Positions 1-10,672 of a stretch of DNA of 64,000 bases are shown here, one piece after another. The stretch covers positions 310,001-374,000 of the forward strand of contig NZ_CP028129.1 in NCBI RefSeq assembly GCF_004011095.1, in the 5' to 3' direction. Position 1 is the first letter of the stretch; each line of letters opens with the position of its first letter. Below the pieces are notes generated by a model. That model saw nothing but the letters and a program-made list of their open reading frames with translations, was not told the DNA's origin and searched no databases. Source of the stretch: Rathayibacter rathayi (GTDB lineage: Bacteria > Actinomycetota > Actinomycetes > Actinomycetales > Microbacteriaceae). The translations under genes were made by a program, and so were the position numbers.

Positions 1-90
1 GTGCAGCTCGTGTTCCTCCTCCTGCTGGCCCGCCGCGACGCGGGTGGCAGCAGCCCGCACTGGGGCTGGGAGGGCGACGAGCGGGAGTGA
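1..90 (+). CDS. possible 3' end of an unidentified gene cut by the window edge
   Basis: An open frame runs from the first base to a TGA at 88-90, giving about 29 residues: a leucine-rich stretch, then a Gly/Ser/Trp/Glu tail. It is directly followed by a hairpin, as expected at a gene end. The piece is too short to recognise a family, so this is only a plausible gene tail. Confidence 0.3.
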   Translation: MQLVFLLLLARRDAGGSSPHWGWEGDERE

Positions 91-101
91 TCTCCCAGAG
101 T

Positions 102-121
102 CGCCGCGGCCCGTCGCGGCG
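102..121 (+). terminator. GC-rich hairpin before the str operon
   Basis: A 7-bp perfect stem (CGCCGCG, 102-108, with CGCGGCG, 115-121) encloses a 6-base loop, 11 bases after the TGA of the preceding open frame. There is no U tract, which is common for actinobacterial terminators. Function is inferred from position. Confidence 0.4.
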
Positions 122-126
122 GCGTC

Positions 127-182
127 GTCTCTGTGCTGCCGTCTCTGTGCTGCCGTCTCTGTGCTGCCGTCTTTGGGCTGCC
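127..182 (+). repeat. four tandem 14-bp units upstream of the rpsL promoter
   Basis: The unit GTCTCTGTGCTGCC is repeated exactly at 127-140, 141-154 and 155-168. A fourth copy with two changes lies at 169-182. The array ends 28 bases before the -35 box of the rpsL promoter. Nothing else is visible between the array and the promoter. Confidence 0.9.
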
Positions 183-210
183 CTCTGCCACGGCGGCAAA
201 GACCGCTCGG

Positions 211-239
211 TTGACCGGCCCCGTCACTCCCCGTAATAT
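211..239 (+). promoter_or_regulatory. promoter of the str operon (rpsL)
   Basis: TTGACC (211-216) and TAATAT (234-239) are separated by 17 bases, close to the vegetative sigma consensus. It is the best promoter match in the window. Transcription from about 246 would give a leader of about 260 bases before rpsL. The initially transcribed region (CTTGGGGTGTGCGCTTT) resembles the one downstream of the infA and rplM promoters. Bases 246-500 hold no supported gene. Confidence 0.8.
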
Positions 240-504
240 TCTTGGGGTGTGCGCTTTGCCGTGCGCTTGTGTCGTGCCTCCGGGCCGACGCCGTCGCCGC
301 ACTTCGCTCTACCGGGTCCGCGAGGATCCGCGGGTTCGTCCGATCGGACGGCCCCCACGGCATACCCCTCACCCTCCCCGATCCCGCTCGCGGGGCCGCG
401 GGGGTGCGTCGGGTCCAGATGAACTCGGCCGTTCCCGGAGACGGGAGGGCCGAATGTCGACCATCGATCCGCTGTCACCGTGCAGCATTCAAGGAGCAAA
501 ACCA

Positions 505-879
505 GTGCCAACGATTCAGCAGTTGGTCCGTAAGGGACGTACGCCGAAGGTCACCAAGACCAAGGCGCCCGCCCTGAAGGCCAACCCTCAGCAGCGCGGC
601 GTCTGCACGCGCGTCTACACGACTACGCCCAAGAAGCCGAACTCGGCCCTCCGCAAGGTGGCCCGCGTGAAGCTTTCCAATGGCACCGAGGTCACCGCCT
701 ACATTCCCGGCGAGGGCCACAACCTGCAGGAGCACTCGATGGTGCTCGTGCGTGGAGGTCGCGTCAAGGACCTCCCCGGTGTCCGCTACAAGATCGTTCG
801 CGGCGCCCTGGACACCCAGGCCGTCAAGAACCGCAAGCAGGCTCGCAGCCGGTACGGCGCGAAGATGGAGAAGAAGTAA
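505..879 (+). CDS. rpsL: 30S ribosomal protein S12
   Basis: S12 sits at the decoding centre of the small subunit and helps keep translation accurate. The product has 124 residues, the usual actinobacterial length. The GTG at 505 is chosen because it gives the canonical N-terminus [12 protein letters not shown] and has AAGGAG (491-496) at the right distance; the frame stays open far upstream, but that part is not S12-like. Lys43 and Lys88, where streptomycin-resistance substitutions usually fall, are both wild type. The last base overlaps the start of rpsG, so the two are translationally coupled. Confidence 0.97.
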   Translation: MPTIQQLVRKGRTPKVTKTKAPALKANPQQRGVCTRVYTTTPKKPNSALRKVARVKLSNGTEVTAYIPGEGHNLQEHSMVLVRGGRVKDLPGVRYKIVRGALDTQAVKNRKQARSRYGAKMEKK

Positions 880-1349
880 TGCCTCGTAAGGGCCCCGCTC
901 CCAAGCGCCCCGTCGTCGCAGACCCCGTCTACGGCGCCCCGGTCGTCAGCCAGCTCGTCAACAAGATCCTTTTGGACGGCAAGAAGGGCCTGGCCGAGCG
1001 CATCGTTTACGGTGCTCTCGAAGGCGTCTCCGCCAAGAACGGTCAGGACGCGGTCGTCACGCTCAAGAAGGCGCTCGACAACGTCCGTCCGACCCTCGAG
1101 GTCCGCAGCCGCCGCGTCGGTGGCTCGACCTACCAGGTCCCGGTCGAGGTCAAGCCGCACCGCGCCAACACCCTCGCGCTGCGCTGGCTCACCAGCTACG
1201 CGAAGGCTCGTCGCGAGAAGACGATGACCGAGCGTCTGATGAACGAGATCCTCGACGCGTCGAACGGTCTGGGCGCCGCTGTGAAGCGTCGCGAGGACAC
1301 CCACAAGATGGCCGAGTCGAACAAGGCCTTCGCGCACTACCGCTGGTAG
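879..1349 (+). CDS. rpsG: 30S ribosomal protein S7
   Basis: S7 nucleates assembly of the 3' domain of 16S rRNA and lies near the exit site. The 156 residues match the family, from [12 protein letters not shown] to the C-terminal AHYRW typical of bacterial S7. The ATG overlaps the rpsL stop (TAATG), which is standard for the str operon. A 179-base gap with a strong hairpin follows before fusA. Confidence 0.97.
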   Translation: MPRKGPAPKRPVVADPVYGAPVVSQLVNKILLDGKKGLAERIVYGALEGVSAKNGQDAVVTLKKALDNVRPTLEVRSRRVGGSTYQVPVEVKPHRANTLALRWLTSYAKARREKTMTERLMNEILDASNGLGAAVKRREDTHKMAESNKAFAHYRW

Positions 1350-1384
1350 CGCACCCCGCGGCCGCCTCCGGGTGACCGCGACTG

Positions 1385-1416
1385 CCGGGCCCGCCGCGCC
1401 AGCGCTGCGGGCCCGG
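1385..1416 (+). terminator. hairpin between rpsG and fusA
   Basis: CCGGGCCCGC (1385-1394) pairs perfectly with GCGGGCCCGG (1407-1416) around a 12-base loop. No U run follows. It probably acts as a partial terminator, or protects the rpsL-rpsG mRNA end, so that expression differs between ribosomal proteins and elongation factors. The role is inferred. Confidence 0.55.
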
Positions 1417-1528
1417 TCACGGCGGTGGATCGCCCGATCCCCGCGACCGGGCGACCGCCACCACCAGAATCCCAGCCATTCGGCCATGAACCCGGTGCGC
1501 TGGCTCCATCACCTATCGGAGGAACTCC

Positions 1529-3643
1529 GTGGCACAAGATGTGCTCACCGACCTGAACAAGGTCCGCAACATCGGCATCATGGCCCACATTGATGCCGGC
1601 AAGACCACCACCACCGAGCGCATCCTGTTCTACACGGGTATCACGCACAAGATCGGCGAGGTCCACGACGGCGCCGCGACGATGGACTGGATGGCGCAGG
1701 AGCAGGAGCGCGGCATCACGATCACGTCCGCTGCGACGACCTGCTTTTGGAACAAGAACCAGATCAACATCATCGACACCCCCGGTCACGTCGACTTCAC
1801 GGTCGAGGTCGAGCGCTCGCTCCGCGTCCTCGACGGCGCCGTCGCCGTCTTCGACGGTAAGGAGGGCGTCGAGCCCCAGTCCGAGACCGTCTGGCGTCAG
1901 GCCGACAAGTACGACGTGCCGCGCATCTGCTTCGTCAACAAGATGGACAAGCTCGGTGCCGACTTCTACTACACCGTCGACACGATCGTGAACCGCCTGG
2001 GCGCGAAGCCGCTGGTCATCCAGCTGCCTATCGGCGCCGAGAGCACCTTCGAGGGTGTCATCGACCTGGTCGAGATGCGCGCGCTCACCTGGCGCGGCGA
2101 CTCCAAGGGAGATGTCGCGTTGGGCGCCAAGTACGAGATCGAAGAGATCCCGGCCGACCTCGCCGATAAGGCGGCAGAGTACCGCGAGAAGCTTCTCGAG
2201 ACCGTCGCGGAGACCTCCGACGAGCTGCTCGAGAAGTATTTCGGCGGCGAGGAGCTCACCGTCGCCGAGGTCAAGGCCGCCATCCGCAAGATGACCGTCA
2301 CCTCCGAGATCTACCCGGTGCTCTGTGGCTCCGCGTTCAAGAACCGCGGCGTCCAGCCGATGCTCGACGCGGTCGTGGACTACCTCCCCTCCCCGCTCGA
2401 CGTCCCCGCCATCGAGGCGCACGACGTCCGCGACGAGGAGAAGGTCATCATGCGTCACGCGGACTCGACCGAGCCCTTCTCGGCGCTCGCGTTCAAGGTC
2501 GCCGTGCACCCGTTCTTCGGTCGCCTCACCTATCTCCGGGTCTACTCGGGCAAGCTCGACTCGGGCGCCCAGGTCATCAACTCGACCAAGGGCAAGAAGG
2601 AGCGCATCGGCAAGATCTTCCAGATGCACTCCAACAAGGAGAACCCGGTCGACTCGGTCACCGCCGGCCACATCTACGCCGTGATTGGTCTGAAGGACAC
2701 CACCACCGGTGACACCCTGAGCGACCCGCAGGCGCAGGTCGTGCTCGAGTCGATGACCTTCCCGGAGCCCGTCATCGAGGTCGCCATCGAGCCCAAGACG
2801 AAGGCCGACCAGGAGAAGCTCGGAACCGCGATCCAGAAGCTCGCGGAGGAGGACCCCACCTTCCGTACCGAGCAGAACCAGGAGACCGGTCAGACGGTCA
2901 TCAAGGGAATGGGCGAGCTGCACCTCGACATCCTCGTCGACCGGATGAAGCGCGAGTTCAACGTCGAGGCGAACGTCGGAAAGCCCCAGGTGGCCTACCG
3001 CGAGACAATCCGCCGCACCGTCGAGAAGTACGACTACACCCACAAGAAGCAGACGGGTGGCTCCGGCCAGTTCGCGAAGATTCAGATCACCATCGAGCCG
3101 ATGGCGGTCGACGCCGACAAGACGTACGAGTTCGTCAACGGTGTCACCGGTGGGCGCGTCCCGCGCGAGTACATCCCCTCGGTCGACGCGGGCATCCGCG
3201 ACGCCATGCAGGTCGGCGTGCTCGCCGGCTATCCGATGGTCGGCGTGAAGGCGACCCTGGTCGACGGAGCGGCGCACGACGTCGACTCCTCCGAGATGGC
3301 GTTCAAGATCGCCGGTTCGATCGCGTTCAAGGAGGCCTCGCGCAAGGCGCAGCCAGTCCTCCTCGAGCCGCTCATGGCCGTCGAGGTCCGTACTCCCGAG
3401 GAGTACATGGGCGATGTCATCGGCGACATCAACTCGCGTCGCGGGATGATCCAGTCGATGGAGGACGCCACCGGCATCAAGGTCATCCGGGCCAATGTCC
3501 CGCTGTCCGAAATGTTCGGCTACATCGGCGACCTGCGCTCGAAGACCTCGGGCCGCGCCGTCTATTCGATGACGTTCGAGACGTACGCCGAGGTCCCCAA
3601 GGCCGTGGCCGAGGAGATCGTCCAGAAGAACAAGGGCGAGTAA
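1529..3643 (+). CDS. fusA: elongation factor G
   Basis: EF-G is the GTPase that drives translocation and, with RRF, ribosome recycling. The 704 residues contain the P-loop AHIDAGKTT (19-27), the switch region [14 protein letters not shown] and NKMD in domain I, followed by the family's domains II-V (for example GMGELHLDI and the domain [10 protein letters not shown] region). The GTG at 1529 follows CGGAGGAACTCC, a clear ribosome binding site, and gives the usual [17 protein letters not shown] start. No oddities are visible. Confidence 0.97.
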   Translation: MAQDVLTDLNKVRNIGIMAHIDAGKTTTTERILFYTGITHKIGEVHDGAATMDWMAQEQERGITITSAATTCFWNKNQINIIDTPGHVDFTVEVERSLRVLDGAVAVFDGKEGVEPQSETVWRQADKYDVPRICFVNKMDKLGADFYYTVDTIVNRLGAKPLVIQLPIGAESTFEGVIDLVEMRALTWRGDSKGDVALGAKYEIEEIPADLADKAAEYREKLLETVAETSDELLEKYFGGEELTVAEVKAAIRKMTVTSEIYPVLCGSAFKNRGVQPMLDAVVDYLPSPLDVPAIEAHDVRDEEKVIMRHADSTEPFSALAFKVAVHPFFGRLTYLRVYSGKLDSGAQVINSTKGKKERIGKIFQMHSNKENPVDSVTAGHIYAVIGLKDTTTGDTLSDPQAQVVLESMTFPEPVIEVAIEPKTKADQEKLGTAIQKLAEEDPTFRTEQNQETGQTVIKGMGELHLDILVDRMKREFNVEANVGKPQVAYRETIRRTVEKYDYTHKKQTGGSGQFAKIQITIEPMAVDADKTYEFVNGVTGGRVPREYIPSVDAGIRDAMQVGVLAGYPMVGVKATLVDGAAHDVDSSEMAFKIAGSIAFKEASRKAQPVLLEPLMAVEVRTPEEYMGDVIGDINSRRGMIQSMEDATGIKVIRANVPLSEMFGYIGDLRSKTSGRAVYSMTFETYAEVPKAVAEEIVQKNKGE

Positions 3644-3866
3644 CTCCGCTCCTGGGCCGTCGCCGTTCCCTCGAACGGCGGCAGCCTGGTAGTGTCGTGC
3701 GGGTTTGCTGCCGAGTGCAGCGCGCCCCCTGTCGCAGCGGGACGGCCGCACGACCACTGCCGGTAACATATCTCTACAAAACCCCCGCAAGTCCTCCCGT
3801 CCTCGTGCCGCCCCGTGCGGCTTTCGGATGCGGATGCTTGCACCTAAGTCCTGAGGAGGACCCACA
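3644..3866. other. fusA-tuf intergenic region
   Basis: This 223-base gap separates fusA from tuf. It contains an inverted repeat just after fusA (CGCCGTTC at 3662 with GAACGGCG at 3674) and two weak -10 candidates (TAGTGT near 3692, TAACAT near 3764) without convincing -35 boxes. A separate tuf promoter is likely from known operon practice but cannot be fixed here. GAGGAGG at 3852 is the tuf ribosome binding site. Confidence 0.5.
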
Positions 3867-5060
<1,194 letters not shown>

Positions 5061-5079
5061 GTCCGTCCTACCGATCTCG

Positions 5080-5118
5080 CGAGAGGGGTCGTCCGCTTTG
5101 TGCGGGCGGCCCCTCTCG
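5080..5118 (+). terminator. terminator of the str operon
   Basis: A 17-bp stem (5080-5096 with 5102-5118, two G-U pairs) closes a 5-base TTTGT loop and is followed by TCGTCGTT. It begins 20 bases past the tuf stop. Confidence 0.85.
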
Positions 5119-5153
5119 TCGTTCGCGGGAACAGGCGCGGCTAGCGTGGACGC

Positions 5154-5326
5154 ATGCCCTTCGTGAAGAGCGTCGCCCGTGCCCGCCCGCAGTTCTTCGA
5201 GTGGGAGGCAGCCTGCACCAGCTGCACCAGCTGCACCCGCTCGCCGTCCACGCCGCGGGCCACGGTCCCTCCTACGGCCGGGCGCTGGCGGATGCCGCAG
5301 CACGGGTGATCGCGCTGGCTCGCTGA
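5154..5326 (+). pseudogene. small unidentified gene with a one-base frameshift
   Basis: From the ATG at 5154 the frame reads MPFVKSVARARPQFFEWEAA, then loses coding character in a Cys/Thr/Ser run. One frame over, from 5213, a natural-looking chain resumes: LHQLHQLHPLAVHAAGHGPS and on to a TGA at 5324. One missing base at about 5213, beside a 9-bp repeat (CTGCACCAG), would explain this. The intact protein would have about 57 residues. TAGCGT-N6-ATG upstream matches the leaderless starts seen elsewhere in the window. I recognise no family. Confidence 0.4.
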
Positions 5327-5411
5327 CTGGCGCGCCCGCACCGTTCCCCCAGGAGGGGCCGTCACACTGAAGCACGCGCCGCCCTGTGCGCGTCGACAAG
5401 GAGGCATCATC

Positions 5412-5621
5412 GTGGATCTCGGGAAGCTCGGACGTCAGGCCAGCGAACTGCTCAACAGCGAGAAAACGCAGGACGCACTCCACAGCGAGAAGGCGGAGCA
5501 GGTCTCGGATCAGGTGCTCGAGAAGACCAGCGAGATCGCGAGCCGCCTCACCAAGGGAACCTACGACGACCGCATCGAGGACCTCAAGCGTCAGGCGGAC
5601 ACGCGCATCGGCGACGAGTAG
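5412..5621 (+). CDS. Rv0909/MT0933-type antitoxin-like protein
   Basis: This 69-residue, hydrophilic, probably helical protein (MDLGKLGRQASELLNSEK...) looks like the small MT0933-like actinobacterial family annotated as antitoxins. The GTG at 5412 follows AAGGAGG (5398-5404). No toxin gene is adjacent: the neighbours are the frameshifted small gene and a topoisomerase. The antitoxin function is therefore only a family label, and a stress-related or DNA-associated role is equally possible. Confidence 0.6.
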   Translation: MDLGKLGRQASELLNSEKTQDALHSEKAEQVSDQVLEKTSEIASRLTKGTYDDRIEDLKRQADTRIGDE

Positions 5622-5695
5622 CGGCCCCGTGCTCCTGCTGTAGCCCAGCGTCAAGCGGGTGCGGCTGGCGGATTCGCCGTCCTATCGTCGGGTTG

Positions 5696-6679
5696 ATGTC
5701 TGATCCGCGTGCGCAACGACTCCGCAGGACCGACTCGAGCGGACGCGGCTACACCCGGGTGCGCGCGGGTTCCGGCTTCAGCTATCGCGACCCCAGGGGC
5801 GCGACGGTCGTCGACCAGGAACTCCGGGCGCGCTTTGACGCCCTCGGCATTCCGCCGGCGTGGAAGGACGTCTGGATCGCCCCGTATCCGAACGGTCACA
5901 TCCAGGCCACGGGCGTCGACTCGGCCGGCCGGCGGCAGTACATCTACCATCCGACCTGGCGCGAGCAAAAGGACCGGATCAAGTTCGACCGGGCGCTCCG
6001 GCTCGCCGAAGCGCTTCCGGGGGCCCGTCGAGCGGTGACCCTCGCGTTGCGCTCGGACGGGCCAAGCCGCGACCGGGCGCTCGCGATGGCGTTCCGAATG
6101 CTGGACACCGGTTCCCTCCGCGTCGGCAGCGAGAGGTATGCGAAAGAGCACGGCAGCATCGGCCTCTCGACGCTGCTCTGCGCGCACGCGAGCACTCACG
6201 GTGATCGGGTGGCGCTCGCCTTCCCCGGCAAGAGCCACCAGGCCTGGACGAGCGAGATCCTCGACCACGACCTCGCGCGCGTCGTCCGGGCCCTCAAACG
6301 CAGGGGGCCGAACGCTCGCCTGCTCGCCTGGAAGGACGGCCGGGAGTGGCGGCCGATCTCGGCGCCCGAGATCAACGACTACGTCCGGGAGCGAGCGGGC
6401 GACGATTTCACGGCGAAGGACTTCCGGACGCTGCACGGCACCGTGGCGGCCGCGATCAGCCTGGCGAAGTCCGAACCGCAGGCGACGCAGCGTGCCCGCA
6501 ACTCCGCGATCGCCCAGGCGATGCGCGATGCGTCCGATGTGCTCGGGAACACGCCCACCGTCGCCCGTGCTAGCTATGTCGATCCGCGCCTGCTCGACCA
6601 CTTCCGGGCCGGCGAGACCATCGATCCGTCTCGTCTCGCCTCTGCCGAGACCGCGGTCAGAGCGCTCCTCTTCGAGTAG
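5696..6679 (+). CDS. DNA topoisomerase IB
   Basis: Poxvirus-type topoisomerase IB relaxes supercoils by nicking one strand through a 3'-phosphotyrosine. The 327 residues show the N-terminal DNA-binding domain (GIPPAWKDVWIAPYPNGHIQ, then the YHPTWREQKDRIKF motif) and the catalytic core with RVGSERYA, DFRTLHGT and the late SYVDPRL segment that carries the presumed active-site tyrosine. The ATG at 5696 is preferred over the adjoining TTG at 5693. TATCGT-N7-ATG suggests a leaderless transcript. Confidence 0.92.
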   Translation: MSDPRAQRLRRTDSSGRGYTRVRAGSGFSYRDPRGATVVDQELRARFDALGIPPAWKDVWIAPYPNGHIQATGVDSAGRRQYIYHPTWREQKDRIKFDRALRLAEALPGARRAVTLALRSDGPSRDRALAMAFRMLDTGSLRVGSERYAKEHGSIGLSTLLCAHASTHGDRVALAFPGKSHQAWTSEILDHDLARVVRALKRRGPNARLLAWKDGREWRPISAPEINDYVRERAGDDFTAKDFRTLHGTVAAAISLAKSEPQATQRARNSAIAQAMRDASDVLGNTPTVARASYVDPRLLDHFRAGETIDPSRLASAETAVRALLFE

Positions 6680-7138
6680 CCGCGGCGACCGACAGGGGCG
6701 CGTCCGATCCTGTCCGGACGGGCCGTGAGGGAGGCCTCCACTGCGACACGCCCGGGTTGCAGGACGGGTGTATCTGTGGGAGACTCTCCTAGTTCAAAAT
6801 TCCTTCTCCCGCGGCCTGCTGCTGGGACGGGGGACACTGCCAGGCAGTGCCGAGACGGCATCGCGGAGGCTCGACCCGAGAGGGCGGCCTCGCGGATGCG
6901 ACGTCGAGGCGGCGGGTAGCAGAACGACAACAACCGACATTTCAACGGGCCCTCCGTGCGTCGTGCGTTTTGCACGCCGATCGGAGCGCTTCGGATGCGG
7001 TGCTTTTGACAGAAGAACACTGGTTGCACGTTTCCGGGTCACCGGAGTTCCTTCGCGAGCGCGTCCAATGCGAGACGAGTCCGGCTTCGGCCGGGGGAGT
7101 CGCGTACGACGCAATAACAAGAGAGTGAGAGATCACAC
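6680..7138. other. S10 operon leader and promoter region
   Basis: This 459-base gap precedes rpsJ. I see no supported gene; the short open frames here lack family resemblance and ribosome binding sites. A TTGACA at 7006-7011 is a possible -35 box but has no good -10 box 16-18 bases downstream. The AT-richer patch around 6785-6805 is another candidate promoter zone. A long leader is usual for S10 operons; whether an L4-type autoregulatory structure exists cannot be judged by eye. Confidence 0.45.
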
Positions 7139-7447
7139 ATGGCGGGACAGAAGATCCGCATCCGACTGAAGTCGTACGACCACGAGGTCATCGACACGTC
7201 GGCGCGCAAGATCGTCGACACGGTCACGCGTGCCGGTGCGACGGTCGTCGGCCCCGTGCCGCTGCCGACCGAGAAGAACGTGGTCTGCGTGATCCGTTCG
7301 CCCCACAAGTACAAGGACAGCCGCGAGCACTTCGAGATGCGCACCCACAAGCGCCTCATCGACATCATCGACCCGACGCCGAAGGCCGTCGACTCGCTCA
7401 TGCGCCTCGACCTGCCGGCCGACGTCAACATCGAGATCAAGCTCTAA
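7139..7447 (+). CDS. rpsJ: 30S ribosomal protein S10
   Basis: S10 is a head-domain protein of the 30S subunit and also a transcription antitermination partner (NusE). The 102 residues run from [19 protein letters not shown] through [14 protein letters not shown] to VNIEIKL, entirely typical. It opens the S10-spc cluster; rplC follows after 14 bases. Confidence 0.98.
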   Translation: MAGQKIRIRLKSYDHEVIDTSARKIVDTVTRAGATVVGPVPLPTEKNVVCVIRSPHKYKDSREHFEMRTHKRLIDIIDPTPKAVDSLMRLDLPADVNIEIKL

Positions 7448-7461
7448 GGAGGAGTGCCACC

Positions 7462-8130
7462 ATGTCTGTCACTGTTTCCCCCACGCTGAAGACCAGCAAG
7501 GGCCTCCTCGGCACCAAGCTCGGAATGACCCAGGTCTGGGACGAGAACAACAAGCTCGTGCCGGTCACGGTCATCGAGATCAGTCCCAATGTCGTGACCC
7601 AGGTCCGCACGGAAGAGAAGGACGGCTACACCGCTGTCCAGCTCGCCGCCGGTGCGATCGACCCGCGGAAGGTCAACAAGCCCGCCGCCGGTCACTTCGA
7701 TGCCGCGGGCGTCACCCCGCGCCGCCACCTCACCGAGGTCCGCACCTCCGATGCGAGCTCGTACTCGGCCGGCCAGGAGCTGACCGTGGACGCCGTCTTC
7801 GAGGCCGGCACCAAGGTCGACGTGGTCGGCACCAGCAAGGGCAAGGGCTTCGCCGGTGTTATGAAGCGCCACAACTTCAAGGGCGTCTCGGCTTCGCACG
7901 GTTCGCACCGCAACCACCGCAAGCCCGGCTCCATCGGCGCCTCCTCGACCCCCAGCCGCGTGTTCAAGGGCATGCGCATGGCGGGTCGCATGGGTGGCGA
8001 GCGCGTCACCGTGCTCAACCTCAAGGTGCACTCCGTCGACGCCGAGAAGGGTCTGCTGCTCGTCAAGGGCGCCGTCCCCGGTGCCCGCGGTCGCCTCGTG
8101 TTCGTTCGCAACGCCGTGAAGGGAGCGTAG
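7462..8130 (+). CDS. rplC: 50S ribosomal protein L3
   Basis: L3 binds near the 3' end of 23S rRNA, helps start 50S assembly and reaches toward the peptidyl transferase centre. The 222 residues contain [12 protein letters not shown] near the N-terminus and the central [10 protein letters not shown]...[16 protein letters not shown] segment that includes the conserved loop. The ATG at 7462 has GGAGGAG upstream and gives about 12 extra N-terminal residues, common in this group. Confidence 0.98.
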   Translation: MSVTVSPTLKTSKGLLGTKLGMTQVWDENNKLVPVTVIEISPNVVTQVRTEEKDGYTAVQLAAGAIDPRKVNKPAAGHFDAAGVTPRRHLTEVRTSDASSYSAGQELTVDAVFEAGTKVDVVGTSKGKGFAGVMKRHNFKGVSASHGSHRNHRKPGSIGASSTPSRVFKGMRMAGRMGGERVTVLNLKVHSVDAEKGLLLVKGAVPGARGRLVFVRNAVKGA

Positions 8131-8134
8131 TTCC

Positions 8135-8797
8135 ATGACTACCTCTGTCGACATCATCGACGTCAAGGGCCAGAAGGCGGGCTCGGTCGAACTCCCCGCC
8201 GCGCTCTTCGACGTCCAGACCAACATTCCTCTGATCCACCAGGTCGTCGTGGCCCAGCTTGCCGCGGCGCGCCAGGGAACCCACAAGACGAAGAACCGCG
8301 GCGAGGTTTCCGGAGCCGGACGCAAGCCGTTCAAGCAGAAGGGAACCGGTCGCGCTCGTCAGGGCTCGATCCGCGCCCCGCACATGACCGGTGGTGGCGT
8401 GGTCCACGGACCGACCCCGCGCAGCTACGCGCAGCGCACCCCCAAGAAGATGATCGCCGCTGCCCTGCTCGGCGCTCTCTCGGACCGCGCCCGCGGTGCC
8501 CGTATCCACGTAGTCGAGTCGCTCGCCCTCGGCGACACCCCGAAGACCAAGGACGTCCTCGTCCTGCTCGGCGCCCTCTCGGTGTCGCGCAACGTTCTTG
8601 TGGTGCTCGAGCGTGACGACTACATCGCCGAGCTCTCGCTGCGCAACGTGCCGTTCGTGCACATCCTGCCGGCCGATCAGCTCAACGCGTACGACGTGCT
8701 CGTCTCCGACGACATCGTGTTCTCGAGGGGCGCGCTCGATGCGTTCATCGCGGCCAAGTCGGGCGTCGAGTCCAACAAGGAAGAGGTGAACGCATGA
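8135..8797 (+). CDS. rplD: 50S ribosomal protein L4
   Basis: L4 lines the nascent peptide tunnel and in many bacteria represses the S10 operon. The 220 residues include the extended loop [20 protein letters not shown], where macrolide-resistance changes occur, and it looks wild type. The gene overlaps rplW by four bases (ATGA). Confidence 0.97.
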   Translation: MTTSVDIIDVKGQKAGSVELPAALFDVQTNIPLIHQVVVAQLAAARQGTHKTKNRGEVSGAGRKPFKQKGTGRARQGSIRAPHMTGGGVVHGPTPRSYAQRTPKKMIAAALLGALSDRARGARIHVVESLALGDTPKTKDVLVLLGALSVSRNVLVVLERDDYIAELSLRNVPFVHILPADQLNAYDVLVSDDIVFSRGALDAFIAAKSGVESNKEEVNA

Positions 8798-9102
8798 GCC
8801 AGTCCGCCGCGTTCAACAAGGACCCCCGCGACGTCATCATCTCCCCGGTGGTGTCCGAGAAGTCTTACGGCCTGATCGACGAGGGCAAGTACACCTTCGT
8901 GGTCGACCCGCGCTCGAACAAGACCGAGATCAAGCTCGCCATCGAGAAGATCTTCGGCGTCGAGGTCGCGTCGATCAACACGCTGAACCGCCAGGGTAAG
9001 ACCCGCCGCACGAAGTTCGGTACCGGTAAGCGAAAGGACACCAAGCGCGCGATCGTCACGCTGAAGTCCGGCTCCATCGACATCTTCACGAGCGTCGGCT
9101 GA
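8794..9102 (+). CDS. rplW: 50S ribosomal protein L23
   Basis: L23 lies at the tunnel exit and is the main docking site for signal recognition particle and trigger factor. The 102 residues show [20 protein letters not shown] and [10 protein letters not shown], as in the family. It overlaps rplD by ATGA. Confidence 0.97.
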   Translation: MSQSAAFNKDPRDVIISPVVSEKSYGLIDEGKYTFVVDPRSNKTEIKLAIEKIFGVEVASINTLNRQGKTRRTKFGTGKRKDTKRAIVTLKSGSIDIFTSVG

Positions 9103-9129
9103 GCCGAAGAAGCGTAGAGGAAACAGACA

Positions 9130-9969
9130 ATGGCTATTCGTAAGTACAAGCCCACCACCCCCGGTCGCCGCGGTTCCAGCGTTGCCGACTTCGCCGAGAT
9201 CACCCGCTCGACGCCCGAGAAGTCGCTGCTGCGCCCGCTGTCCAAGACCGGTGGCCGCAACAACTCCGGTCGGATCACGACCCGTCACATCGGTGGTGGA
9301 CACAAGCGCCAGTACCGTTTGATCGACTTCCGTCGCAACGATAAGGACGGCGTCAACGCCAAGGTCGCTCACATCGAGTACGACCCCAACCGCACGGCGC
9401 GCATCGCGCTGCTCCACTTTGTGGACGGTACGAAGCGCTACATCCTGGCCCCGAACAAGCTCTCGCAGGGCGACATCGTGGAGTCGGGCGCCGGTGCCGA
9501 CATTAAGCCCGGCAACAACCTGCCGCTGCGCAACATCCCGACCGGTACCGTCATCCACGCCATCGAGATCAAGCCGGGAGGCGGGGCCAAGCTGGCTCGC
9601 TCGGCCGGCACCTCGGTGCGCCTGGTCGCCAAGGACGGCCCCTATGCGCAGTTGCGCCTGCCGTCCGGTGAGATCCGCAACGTCGACGCGCGCTGCCGCG
9701 CCACGATCGGCGAGGTCGGCAACGCCGAGCAGTCGAACATCAACTGGGGCAAGGCCGGCCGCATGCGGTGGAAGGGTGTCCGCCCGACCGTCCGCGGTGT
9801 CGCGATGAACCCGGTCGACCACCCGCACGGTGGTGGAGAGGGCAAGACCTCCGGTGGACGCCACCCGGTCAGCCCGTGGGGTCAGTCCGAGGGACGCACC
9901 CGTCGCCCCAATAAGGAGAGCGACAAGCTCATCGTTCGTCGCCGCACCGCCGGCAAGAAGCGCAAGTAG
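9130..9969 (+). CDS. rplB: 50S ribosomal protein L2
   Basis: L2 is a primary 23S rRNA-binding protein needed for subunit joining and peptidyl transfer. The 279 residues contain the OB and SH3-like domains and the near-invariant C-terminal segment [13 protein letters not shown], whose histidine is functionally essential in the family. AGAGGAAAC precedes the ATG. Confidence 0.98.
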   Translation: MAIRKYKPTTPGRRGSSVADFAEITRSTPEKSLLRPLSKTGGRNNSGRITTRHIGGGHKRQYRLIDFRRNDKDGVNAKVAHIEYDPNRTARIALLHFVDGTKRYILAPNKLSQGDIVESGAGADIKPGNNLPLRNIPTGTVIHAIEIKPGGGAKLARSAGTSVRLVAKDGPYAQLRLPSGEIRNVDARCRATIGEVGNAEQSNINWGKAGRMRWKGVRPTVRGVAMNPVDHPHGGGEGKTSGGRHPVSPWGQSEGRTRRPNKESDKLIVRRRTAGKKRK

Positions 9970-9999
9970 CTTCGGAAGCAGAGAAGGAACGCGTAGAAG

Positions 10000-10281
10000 A
10001 TGCCTCGCAGTCTCAAGAAGGGCCCCTTCGTTGACGACCACCTGCTTCGCAAGGTGTTCACGGCCAACGAAGCCGGCAACAAGAACGTCATTAAGACCTG
10101 GTCGCGCCGTTCGATGATCATCCCGGCGATGCTGGGTCACACCATCGCGGTCCATGACGGTCGCAAGCACATCCCCGTGTTCGTGACCGAGACCATGGTC
10201 GGCCACAAGCTCGGCGAGTTCGCCCCCACTCGGACCTTCCGCGGTCACGAGAAGGACGACAAGAAGGGCCGTCGCCGCTGA
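10000..10281 (+). CDS. rpsS: 30S ribosomal protein S19
   Basis: S19 is a head-domain protein contacting S13 and the A-site finger of the 50S subunit. The 93 residues [15 protein letters not shown]...[20 protein letters not shown] are typical. AGAAGGAACG lies upstream. It is part of the S10 operon. Confidence 0.98.
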   Translation: MPRSLKKGPFVDDHLLRKVFTANEAGNKNVIKTWSRRSMIIPAMLGHTIAVHDGRKHIPVFVTETMVGHKLGEFAPTRTFRGHEKDDKKGRRR

Positions 10282-10306
10282 CGCGGCGACGAGAAGGAGG
10301 AGAGAA

Positions 10307-10672
10307 ATGGTGGAGTCGATCGCACGCGTGCGACACATCCGCGTCACCCCCCAGAAGGCTCGCCGTGTCGTGAACCTGATCCGCGGTAAGCAGGCTCAGG
10401 AGGCACTGGCCATCCTGAAGTTCGCGCCCCAGGGCGCGTCCGAGCCCGTCTATAAGCTCGTCGCCTCGGCGATGGCCAACGCTCGCGTCAAGGCCGATGC
10501 CTCGAACGAGTACCTCGACGACCAGGACCTGTTCGTGTCCCGCGCCTTCGTCGATGAGGGAACCACCCTCAAGCGATTCCAGCCCCGTGCTCAGGGTCGT
10601 GCCTTCCGCATCAACAAGCGCACCAGCCACATCACCGTCGTGCTGGCCACTCCTGAGGAGGGGACCAAGTAA
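10307..10672 (+). CDS. rplV: 50S ribosomal protein L22
   Basis: L22 stabilises all 23S domains and its beta-hairpin forms part of the exit tunnel. The 121 residues include [20 protein letters not shown] and [17 protein letters not shown], the hairpin region. GAAGGAGGAG precedes the ATG. Its last base overlaps the rpsC start. Confidence 0.97.
   Translation: MVESIARVRHIRVTPQKARRVVNLIRGKQAQEALAILKFAPQGASEPVYKLVASAMANARVKADASNEYLDDQDLFVSRAFVDEGTTLKRFQPRAQGRAFRINKRTSHITVVLATPEEGTK

Noticed and set aside
133..504. N-terminal extension of rpsL by 124 residues
   Set aside because: The upstream part runs through the tandem repeat and the promoter, and S12 is complete from the GTG at 505.
7006..7034. 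TTGACA at 7006 as the S10 operon promoter
   Set aside because: The -35 match is perfect, but no acceptable -10 box lies 16-18 bases downstream, so I did not list it as a promoter.
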